Positions 48,318-57,476 of a stretch of 64,000 nt of DNA are shown here, one piece after another; within the stretch, counting starts at the first letter, position 1, and every line of letters begins with the position of its first letter. Location: NCBI GenBank assembly GCA_036346205.1, contig JARFJB010002418.1, positions 752,001 to 816,000 on the forward strand, in the 5' to 3' direction. The notes beneath the pieces are model-generated. The model did no database searches. It saw only the letters and a program-made list of their open reading frames with translations, and was not told the DNA's origin. This DNA is from Vesta saturnalis (lineage: Eukaryota > Arthropoda > Insecta > Coleoptera > Lampyridae). The position numbers and the translations under genes are program-made.

Positions 48318-49453
48318 TTAGTTGTGACATGTCGACATCAATGCATTCTCATTTATATTGTTTAAAAAGCGGTTGTTCGGTTTTTCAATGTATCCATCTT
48401 CATATAGTTCTTCTACAATTGATATTATGTCATTTACAACACCTGTGTTTCCCGTTAATTTTTCTGCCCACAATACTTCCAGATCACGAATTAGTTCTTG
48501 TATATCATTCCAATATTTATATTCAATGGGTCTGTTTGTTAATTCCTTAAAAAACATAGCTCCACCTCCTCCCTTGGTTGTGGTGGGTGATGATGACAGC
48601 AAGGGTTTGATTATTTGTGTATACTTTTTGCTGCGGCTTCCTCGAATCTGTGCACTTACGTCATAATCTCGCCTTGCTACATTCGTAGCCTCTAAAATAG
48701 TTCTATATTTTTTTCTATCTGTTGACTTGACTAGACTTAAGTCGGGTTCATTCATAATAAGCAGATCATATAATCCTGGAGTCCCTTTATACGTGACACC
48801 TTTAATAATTTTATCGTCTCCTTTAATTGTGATGGGTGTATTACCAATTGTCCATTTATCAGTTTTGGTATCATAGTGGACTCCATACGTATGATCAATA
48901 TCACCTTCAGCATTCTTTAAAATACGTTCAACATATATACGCGGCAATTCATTGTACTGCTCGAGAAATTCTTCTAAGATGGGTTCATTATGGGGATCAT
49001 CTGCGATACTAGACAGTTCTTCTTCTTCCTCCCAGTATTAATCTCTCCCATGATGGATGTTTCTAAGAAAGATGGAAGACTTGGGGAGGATTTCTTTGAA
49101 AAACGGAAGCTGAGCTAGTGGACTAGTAGCACCCTTACTTGAATCACCTAATGGAGTGAGACCTGGGGTCCGTTGAACTTGAGCTAGCGGGCTAGTGGGG
49201 ATAGTAGCATGCTTCCTTGGAAATATGAATACGGGTAGTTTTTTAGGTTTAACATCAATGACATCCTCCTTTTTAGGTGTTTTTTATCGACTTTATTTAC
49301 TATTTCAGTTAGAGGTTCTATTAAAGGCTTATAAGTACTTTCGAATGTTCTTTCATTATCAATGCGAGCAGTCTTAATACTGTTATACTTCTGCCGTACT
49401 ATTTTACGAGCCTGAATAATTTTTTTCTTTAATATCCTCTCCTTGTTGTCCAT
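48318..49453 (-). pseudogene. Conserved Polinton protein (DUF8207-like?)
   Basis: The N-terminal piece starts at MDNKERIL (49453) and is a basic helical segment. The frame breaks near 49280, and a Pro/Ser-rich middle runs to about 49050 with a further stop. The C-terminal domain (48318-49050) has YVERILKNAEG, HTYGVHYDTKTDKWTIG and KGTPGLYDLLIM, a block common to arthropod Polinton proteins of unknown function; the DUF8207 name is from memory and uncertain. It lies between the ATPase and the fibre-like gene, as usual. Codons before 49453 come from a repeat, not the gene. Confidence 0.6.
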
Positions 49454-49456
49454 TGC

Positions 49457-49565
49457 GACAAACAGGTACCGGTTCACCTTGAACAGGTAGCTGTTTACAC
49501 TAAACAGATAGCTGTTAATACCTAAACAGATCAGTTACTACTAAACTGCTGAATGCGGTTTAAGG

Positions 49566-49573
<8 letters not shown>
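49457..49573. repeat. Direct repeat, copy 1, with CAGGTAG minisatellite
   Basis: ACAAACAGGTACC ... TTTAAGGTATTATATA matches 52391-52499 with few differences. It holds AACAGGTAGCTGTT-like units (CAGGTAG at 49484). A long (TA)n tract follows to 49635. Confidence 0.85.
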
Positions 49574-49635
<62 letters not shown>

Positions 49636-49638
<3 letters not shown>

Positions 49639-52282
49639 AATAGCTAATTGATTAAATAAATAATTTTAATATGGGGAATATAATATAATATAATTTGTTA
49701 ATAATATGATTAATGGAATTTTTTTAACTTTTATGCACCGGACTAGCTCAATCTCAATTGGGGATAGAGTTCAAAGTAATTTAGTTTGAAGTTAAATTTA
49801 AATCTGAAAATGTGTATAAGAAATACACTTTATAGAATTATAATGAAAGTATAAAATTTATCCTGAATACATTTTACTCCCAACGCATGCGTTGTAATGA
49901 ACTTAAGTGAAATTACAAGCTGTCAAAAATGTCAAATAAATAATTTAGAAATTTACTGTTTATATCCAAAATGAAAATTTTGAAAAAGAAAATAATTTGA
50001 TACCTTTACAGGTGTTTACACAAGTAAATATTTAAATTTCTAAACCAAAACATGTATGTAATGAATATCAATTTGCAGGAAATTTACCAAAAGTATGTCC
50101 ACAATCAATAGGGTTATATAAAATTTGTGACACATATACTGTCCTCACTGTAAATTGATGTCTTCGGATAACTCCAACTAGATGCAGGCAATGTCCACTC
50201 GATTATAGTTGTTACCATCACCCATATACAGCTAACTCGATTCTCAGGTTGTCGAAGACACCACCTTCCAAAACTTATGATGTTTTCTTCGAAATCAGCA
50301 AAACTCCAATCACTTATTTTACTTTGGTAATTTTTTATTTAATTAAATTTAAAACTTAATGAATGGTATCGTTTTAAAAGAAATATTTAAATATTATCCA
50401 AAATTTTGTTGATAAACACTTTTATTTTTAGATGCCGTTTCAAATTTTATTTAAAAGAAATTGTCCGGAGAAATAAAACAACATTAACCAAATAAAAGTG
50501 GGTTTTAATTTGGTATAACGGAATCAACTCAAGTTTGATAACACAAAAAGAAAACTTTACAAAATCGTGACACAAATTAACATGTACAAAATATTTTCCG
50601 AAAACGACAGGTATCGGAGACCGAACTATTTATTTTAACCGTCGGTATAAAAACAAATGCTCTCGAAAGTATTTTTGTAAAATATAACTTTCTTTACGAA
50701 AATTTAAATTAGGTTATGAAACTTACTTTTTTTACACAATTGCACAACACTGTTTTAACTTTTTAAACTTTGAACAAATTCTAGAGAGAGAGTTGAATTT
50801 CCAGAGCACTTCCTTTTATATCTTTCTGGTTGTTACCAAAAATTCAATTTTTTTCCAGCCATTTTGCCTAAGTATCTAAGGCTCTGATTGGTTGATATAT
50901 ATTACAAATTGGACTCAAATGGAAATTTGGCCGTAACTTTCTTATACATAAGCGAAATTAAAAATTAATAACAGAAATGAAAACTACCTAAAATTTCGGA
51001 TAAAAAGACACCTAACAAGCTATGGTTCCTAAAATTAATATACGAAATTACTTAATCTAACTTAAATAAGCTTATAACTATTAAAACTTACAAGCTACTC
51101 TTAATCTAATTACATAAATGGAATTTTGAGAAAATTTTACACAAGAACACATACTTTTTGTGTTAGAAATATTGAATTTAAAGAAATTTTACGCTTTTGC
51201 AAATCTATCCTAAATTCACCTCAAATTTCACACAATTTTGCGGTGAAAAGCGATGTATCCTCATACAAACTGTGCTATATTATGAAAGAACTTCTACTAA
51301 ATGCTTTAAGAGCAAAATTTAAGCCTAAAAATGTGAAAAAAGTATAAAATTATGTAAAAAACCTAGAAATTATAACCTAACCAAACTTAAATCTAAAATT
51401 GGAAATAGTTCATATTTAAAAATGTTTTCCACACTTGAAATGTTATGTTACAGGTTTGTAATTCTTGTCTTTATTATTTTCACTATATATTAGTAATGCA
51501 TAATGTCATATAGCGTTGCATTAAAAAAGTCTCTTCGTCTAACACTCTTATGAATCATTTCATTATAAAAATGTACACCACTATAAATGTCTTTATGCCA
51601 AAATGTTCTATGTGTTGTTCTTATTGTTAAACTTATATCAGAATTTTTGTCACTAAGTCGCTACCAGAAATATGTGCGAAAAATGTCTAAAATGTCCATA
51701 TTATAACCCTTTTATGAAATTTTTATATTTCCTGCTTTCAAAAACTAATTATACACTATCCCTAACCTAATCTTAACTATACAGTTTATTTTTAAACACC
51801 TGTAAAGTGTTCACTTGCCAAATTACCCTTGAAAAATTGACTTTTATTGCAATAATTGAAATACTAAAATGACTTTACGAAAATAGTTGTATTTAACATT
51901 CTTGACAATTTTGTTAGCAGCAAAATGCTTTTTATGATAAAACCAAACTATGTAAATAATATTAAGTGTTCACTTGCCAAATTACCCTTGAAAAATTGAC
52001 TTTTATTGCAATAATTGAAATACTAAAATGACTTTACGAAAATAGTTGTATTTAACATTCTTGACAATTTTGTTAGCAGCAAAATGCTTTTTATGATAAA
52101 ACCAAACTATGTAAATAATATTCAGACTAATTTATACCAAACAAATCTATTTTAATTACATCGTGAACCAGATTTATATAAAACAGTGTCTTGCACATGT
52201 ACCGAGCTTGAAATCAGCCCTTTTTATCACCCAAATGTCATTTAAACTGTCCGATACTTCTTTTACCTCTTTCTGAACATCT

Positions 52283-52283
<1 letters not shown>
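49636..52283. other. 2.6-kb non-coding insert between ATPase and conserved gene
   Basis: No recognisable gene (the longest frame, 51126-51347, has no homology I know). It is bordered on each side by (TA)n and the 115-bp direct repeat. Around 50760-50880 a CTTTTATATC/GATTGGTTG patch could be promoter-like. The region probably represents an insertion or duplication in the Polinton. Confidence 0.5.
51805..52122. repeat. Tandem duplication, two 159-bp copies
   Basis: 51805-51963 and 51964-52122 appear identical, starting AAGTGTTCACTTGCC and ending GTAAATAATATT. Very recent, or an assembly effect. Confidence 0.9.

Positions 52284-52324
<41 letters not shown>
52284..52324. repeat. (TA)n microsatellite
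   Basis: About 40 bp of alternating TA. Confidence 0.9.
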
Positions 52325-52326
<2 letters not shown>

Positions 52327-52390
52327 GCCTTATATACCAAAACGGATTTAATGAACAGGTACCCGTTTACCATGAACAGGTAGCTGTTGT

Positions 52391-52499
52391 GACAAACAGG
52401 TACCCGTTCACCTTGAACAGGTAGCTGTTTACACTAAACAGATAGCTGTTAATACCTAAACAGATCAGTTACTACTGAAACCAGTTTAAGGTATTATAT
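52391..52499. repeat. Direct repeat, copy 2, with CAGGTAG minisatellite
   Basis: Partner of 49457-49573. CAGGTAG at 52377 and 52418. Its end supplies the stop codon region of the ATPase gene. Confidence 0.85.
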
Positions 52500-53170
52500 A
52501 TTCATCAAATCCTTTCCTATAGCGACCATTATTAACTTCAGCATCCTTGTTTATGACCATGAAACCAAACGGATCTACCCAACACTTTGAACACATGTCC
52601 CGAAACAATTTCATGCTTATGGTGGGACTTATATGATCCTCATACGCATGTTTTAAGTTTAATTCATCTTGCTCAAATAATATAATTAGATTCGCATTAT
52701 CACGAATTAATTGCTTTGGAATTTTACTGTAAGTTTGACCCAAATAGAAACAGTCAATATCGTTATGCCTACCCATAGAAAAATATGCTCTTATATTATT
52801 TTGCTTTTCACAAGCGATATCATCGAAGATAAAAATAGAGTTTGATTTTGCACAATTAGGCTCAATCACATCTTGATTGTCGCTGAAGGTAAAGTAACCT
52901 ATGTCCTTCATTGGAAGTAAGATTTCCTGTAAAAGTTTGTACTTGTTTTGATTCAGTGACTTAAGAGTATACGTATACATGTTTAAATTTCAAACCATTT
53001 TTTTCAGTAAGAAGACTGATCATTGCGTTTGTTTTACCACAATTGGAGGGACCACATATAATACCACGTATACTATTAGGAAGTAAATCACCATGTTTTG
53101 AAGTAATAGACTTTTCATCAAAGTCATGATTTTGAATTGAGAGTTTTTGTTTCTGAGCAACTACTTTCAT
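52486..53170 (-). pseudogene. Polinton DNA-packaging ATPase (A32/FtsK-HerA type)
   Basis: The N-terminal frame (52961-53170, ATG at 53170) has the Walker A motif GPSNCGKT near residues 39-46. A frameshift near 52965 leads into the second frame, with Walker B SIFIFDD near 52835 and the FYLGQTYSKIPKQLIRDNAN region with its sensor-like motif. Such ATPases pump element DNA into the capsid. The total of about 225 residues is the usual size for the family. Located directly upstream of the capsid genes' 3' side, same strand. Confidence 0.85.
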
Positions 53171-53246
53171 CTTTGATGGATGAAATAAAACTAAACGAAT
53201 AATTACAACATCTTTATTTATATATTAGACTATATTACAATAATAA

Positions 53247-54449
53247 TTATAATTTTTTCACTTCTCCGGTGAGTGGACTGTACTGTACAATAGCATCATG
53301 GAGAATAAGACCATATACAACGATTCCATTATCGAAAGGTGTTAGAGATTCCATTTCCAATTTGATGTCCACTGTTGAGTTTTTTAAGGATTCATTTTGT
53401 TTAGAGCAGTCCATTACAAATACTGGACATGATTTGAATTCGGAATAGTTGAATAATGCATCTCTATCATCTTCACCATAGTAATCACATCGAAATTTCA
53501 AAAAATTGCGATAGGCAGGTATATATTGGTTAGCACTGAAGTTCAAATGCATTGCTTCATATGGATAATACTCAGAATTCAGATGTACTTTAAGATTTCT
53601 GATGTTAATGTGATCAAAATTTCCAGCCCTTGCTGACCTTGTTGGAATGCAACAATTATCCAACGTGGTTTTTCCAGTTGCGTTGATGTTTTTATTGGCC
53701 ATATGTCTGAGGTTGCTTGTTTTAAAGCAGGCAATTCATACAACTCCCATTGTCGAAATGGAACAGTAATAATAGAATTTTTATTGATTCCTTGAAACAA
53801 GTTAAGTTTCGCAGCATCACTAAGTGTTAAGTGCGGTACTTTCCATTGAATTTTATTTAAGGTTATTGCGGCATCAACTTCACCATAGTAACAGTTTGTA
53901 TCGCTTCCAGATCGAATTAAAACCAACGCTTGGCGCATATTCACGATTACCTGACGATAATACTCCATTATTCCAAATATGTGGTTCAATGGTATGCATA
54001 CTGTAAAGATTTTCTCCATTTTGCTCATCGAATTCTACTTGTAATAGTTCTTCATTCTTTGGTGACCATCCTAAATGACTTAGTGCTTTGCTTTTGCTTG
54101 CCGTATAAGAAATATATCCCTTAAGCGTAGATGTTATTCCTGGATTTCTACAAACATCCACTCTCTGACCACCTAACTCATAACGAATTTCTTCGAAAAG
54201 AAAGTTCGGGAAATTGTTGGTTAAGTTGCATGCTTTTCTTTCATCTTCTTTTTTGAGCTCAAGTTTACCTTCCATGTACAGAAAACTATCATAAGTAGCC
54301 GTAATTAGATCTTGACTTTGAATTAAGATTCGTATTTCTTCAGAAGGTCCATATTTAGAAGATCCATATGGAAGATAAGTGTGAATATCTGATTTAATTA
54401 TAGTATCATCAAAATGTACGTTTTGAAAGACGTTTAACGATTCTGCCAT
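53247..54449 (-). pseudogene. Polinton major capsid protein (double jelly-roll), frameshifted
   Basis: ATG at 54449. Three overlapping frames (53880-54449, 53579-54028, 53247-53702) read on continuously and total about 400 codons or more, fitting a Polinton major capsid protein. The N-terminal part (FDDTIIKSDIHTYLPYGS, then NFLFEEIRYELGGQRVD) and later PFRQWELYEL and NFLKFRCDYYG blocks resemble the jelly-roll capsid family. Frame changes lie between about 53890-54020 and 53600-53700. It would form the icosahedral shell. The ORF starts after a long 5' leader with no other gene. Confidence 0.8.
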
Positions 54450-54643
54450 TGTGGTTGAGAACTTTTAAACCAATTGACGTTAAAAAGTATTTCTCTGCAG
54501 ATGTTAACCGCAATGAAGGTTGATGACTAATTAATGACTTACTGTAGGGATGATGTCTTTTATATCAGTTTTTGAAAGATGGAATTGGTCTTGGATTAAT
54601 TCTCAGACCCATGTTCTTTTAGTTCTAAGCGTACAGTGAATGG
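54450..54643. other. Intergenic region between minor and major capsid genes
   Basis: Short AT-rich spacer, probably the promoter of the capsid gene. No clear TATA box. Confidence 0.4.
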
Positions 54644-55299
54644 TTAACTTTCACCAAAGTCTATTAATTCACCCTTTTGATTAGTTAAATTAATTGTTAT
54701 ATTACTAATAATGTCGGTGTTTACTTCTAAATATTGAGCATTGCTTGGAGTTTTATCTAGACGATAACCTGGAGGAACTGAAACATCAATCTCATATAAT
54801 ACTTTAGCAGGTTCCCCGTTTCGATAAGATCCCTTTATAATGTTGCACTCTACGTGTAGATTAGTGTGTCTAAGTATTTGGATGTCTAACGCAGATGTAT
54901 GTAAAATATTTGGTTCTAATATTTTAGACTCAAACCCTAGCATGCGCCCAATACAATTTTCTTTAGTAAAATAAATCAAAATGAACTGTTTATCTCACAT
55001 TTAAGTGTATTGTTGTTTGCTCTAATGATAAACTTTTCTGTGGGTATTTTAGATTTTAGATAATCGTTAATTTCATCTAACTCATATGCACCATGTGGAA
55101 TATTAATGACTTGCAAATGAGATGGATTTGTTCTAAAATAAAATCTATCGTTGCCTGCATAAATGTTTCTAATGCTGTTGCAGCCGTAAAATCCAACCAA
55201 TCCAATAACGTATTTCTTCCCCAAATCTAGCTCTATCGGTGGATAGAAGTTGTAGCTAGCTGTGTTACCAACACCTTCTAAACTGAATGTTATTGACAT
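54644..55299 (-). pseudogene. Polinton penton-like minor capsid protein
   Basis: Starts with ATG at 55299 (SITFSLEG) and contains the PPIELDLGKKYVIGLVGF block. A frameshift near 54978 moves to the second frame, which has GRMLGFESKILEPN, NLHVECNIIKGSYRNGEPA and VPPGYRL, strongly typical of Polinton minor capsid (penton) proteins with a single jelly-roll. Total about 215 residues. It would sit at capsid vertices. Immediately next to the protease/PLA2 cluster and the capsid gene, as in other Polintons. Confidence 0.8.
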
Positions 55300-55326
55300 A
55301 ACTGAGAAAATTTGATGTTGTGCTGA

Positions 55327-55690
55327 TTATTTATATAAAAATTGTAGGCATAGGTGTCCGCAAATAATTGTATTAAACTCTTGATCTTGGTTGTAATTAT
55401 AATATATTTTACACCCCCGAAAGTAGTTAATCACTTCGTTTGGTGGTCGAATATTACCGAAACTATCGTAATACCATACCTTTTACCACGCTTTTGTAGC
55501 AAACCCAATGGGTACCTGGTCCTCTTTGGCTATCTAAGTTAATAATTCCAGATTCATTTTTCCGTGGCAATTTAGGTATGCTATCTCTCATAAAAATATC
55601 CCTAAAGTACGGTACGTTTTTGGTGTATTTCTTTAAATCAGTATCCGTTAACGGTCTTTCGGGTAATCTATTCAGTTTTTTGGAAACGGT
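55327..55690 (-). pseudogene. Polinton adenovirus-type cysteine protease
   Basis: Too broken to appear as one open frame. Read from about 55690 downward: LTDTDLKKYTKNVPYFRD, then FMRD..P, GIINLDSQRGPGTHWVCY with the catalytic His, a frame change near 55475, FGNIRPPNEV, and CGHLCL with the catalytic Cys near 55345, stopping at 55327. The order His..Cys and the spacing fit Ulp1/adenovirus-type maturation proteases of Polintons. The N-terminus runs straight on from the pX-like frame without its own ATG, so it was probably part of one fused protein. Dead by at least two frame breaks. Confidence 0.75.
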
Positions 55691-56491
55691 TTTAAGTATA
55701 ATGCACCACCACCAGATTTGTTTGGTTTTAGATATAGTGCACCACCTTTCTTATTCATGGAGCCTATAGCGACCGATTCCATCATGTGATTATGGCGCGA
55801 TGTCTCTTCCTGCAATTTTTTAGCATTTTTAGCATCATTGACTGCTTTAGCAATTCCTGATGCACCACCACCTAAAGCACCGATTGCTGATAATCCTGCG
55901 AATAACGGAATAAGAAATGGTAAAAACCCTCCTTGTTTAGGTAGAGGAATTACTCTAGGAACTTTAATGTTTTTCTTTCCGCTTAAATTTTTTACCACAC
56001 GTTTTGCCGTTGAAAGCGCTGACTTTATTGTGTCTGTGAAATTTCCGTTAGGTTTAATTTTTTTAGCTATTGTCTTTCGTAAATGCAATAAATTTCCACC
56101 ATTGCATTTCTTCTTCTTCCTATTAGATCGACGTTTACACCCCATTCCCAATTTTCTCTTTGCTTTCATGATGGTACTGACTGCTAAAGCTTCAGTTCGT
56201 TCACCTAGCGTTGCGTCTAATGATTTAAAGCGCTCCCAAGCTTTTTTGCAAAATTTTATCTGCTTTATGTCTACTTTCTAAATCTCGGTAATCTCTGTAA
56301 CTGATATCATGAAGTTTGCACTGAGCATCTAATTGATTAATACCGAGGTCACCGCGTGCGAGTCGTTTTTCCAACTTTGTACCAGGACCGCAATACTGGT
56401 AACCAGGTAAATGCAATTCAAACGGAAGTTTATTGATTAGACCATTCACCAAACCACCACCACCTACACTCTTTCGCTTCTTAACTAGCAT
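55672..56491 (-). pseudogene. PLA2-like and pX-like capsid-associated protein, frameshifted
   Basis: The N-terminal frame (56225-56491, ATG at 56491) holds a phospholipase A2-like domain: LPGYQYCGPGT calcium-loop type motif, then CKLHDISYRDY with the catalytic His-Asp pair. Near 56240, at a run of A, the frame shifts into the second part (55672-56220). This is very basic (KRRSNRKKKK) and followed by a glycine/alanine hydrophobic stretch (FAGLSAIGALGGGASG) and GGALYLKP repeats, like the pX/membrane-active core proteins of adintoviruses. The domains probably act together in capsid maturation and endosome escape; that role is inferred from family knowledge. Confidence 0.8.
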
Positions 56492-57476
56492 TGTTTACAT
56501 GGATGGATAGAAGGGGGTATTTATACCTAAATTGAGAAAAACAAATCATAGTTATTTCTTTATTCAGTAAATGCTATACATTAGATAAGCAGGACGATAA
56601 TACAAAATTTCCATTAAACATACAGTGTTATGTGAATTAATATTATACTTAGCATTTATAACATCATCAATATCTTTATAAATGTCATCATCATCACCAC
56701 CACTGAATTCTCTCTCATTTTACATATGGTGGGGGTGCTAATATTAAAAAGAAAATGTTATGTTTGTTGTTTTGCCAGCTGCACCCAAACTACTTATAAA
56801 CACATCCTTCGTGTTTAGGAGTGTTTTAAATTCTTCAATTCGTGTTTCCTCTTTTTTGAAATACACATAAAAGCGTTCCGGCAATACACATTTAAAATCA
56901 CCCGTTTCTATCACTATACGCTCACCATACTTAGTATTAATTATATCCATATTCGTTACTTTATACTTTCTCGATATATCGAGCTCGCGCGCATTTTTAA
57001 AGGGTTTGCAATAGGTGCTTTATGATGATGATCAGCTCCAAAAAGTTTGACCTTGAAAATTATATTTTTACATTTATGGTTACCTTGCAATTTCTATTTT
57101 TTAGCTTTTCACCTTTTTATATTTCTAAGAAATGTAATATGACACCACCGTAAGTCTTCGACCTTGAATACTATTTTTGATTACCTTGCAACTTCTATGT
57201 TTACCTTGACCAAAATTTTAAATCCCCCCCTTCCGATTTCACCAACAGGAGTGACCTCGACTTAGCAGGGTTACCAACCTAACACGTGGCCTTGACTTAG
57301 CAGGGTTACTACCCCTTCAACCTTCACAGGGTTACCAACAACGTGGCCTTGACTTAGCACCCCTTGAAATAGGCAATGTTACCAACCTAGAAATCTAGTG
57401 ACTTTTCTGGTGACTTTTTCTAGATCTGGTCACAAATCTAGTGACAAAAGTGGATCAGAAGTGCGGTAGCTATACT
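56472..57476 (-). repeat. Polinton 2 right TIR
   Basis: Reverse complement of 40205-41204 with small differences. Includes the start of the PLA2/pX gene (56472-56491), the TIR-proximal gene, and TTGACCTTGA-type motifs around 57050-57360. Ends GGTAGCTATACT at 57476. Confidence 0.9.
56744..57020 (-). pseudogene. TIR-proximal Polinton small protein, N-terminally truncated
   Basis: The reading frame runs from about 57020 (STYCKPFKNARELD) through KYKVTNMDIINTKYGERIVI to a stop at 56744, with a C-terminus ending ISSLGAAGKTTNITFSF that the shorter 4441-4683 protein lacks. The true N-terminus is missing, as a stop (TAA) precedes the frame near 57020. The left TIR keeps only its C-terminal half. Same position and strand as 4441-4683. 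Function unknown. Confidence 0.55.

Larger units (their letters stand above)
40205..57476. mobile_element. Polinton 2: near-complete Polinton/Maverick (adintovirus-like)
   Basis: Terminal inverted repeats of about 1 kb (40205-41204 and 56472-57476) begin AGTATAGCTACCGCAC. Between them lie PolB and one further gene on the plus strand, and integrase, fibre-like, conserved Polinton protein, packaging ATPase, major and minor capsid, protease, PLA2/pX and a TIR-proximal protein on the minus strand. This is the complete core set for a protein-primed, capsid-encoding Polinton. No exact 6-bp target duplication is seen (ATAAGT left, AATGTA right). Most genes carry frameshifts. It sits in an exon of the Mutator/YqaJ gene. 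Confidence 0.9.

Noticed and set aside
48329..48666. Plus-strand frames over the conserved Polinton gene
   Set aside because: Antisense shadows of the minus-strand gene.
53824..54124. Plus-strand frames within the capsid gene
   Set aside because: Antisense shadows of the major capsid gene.
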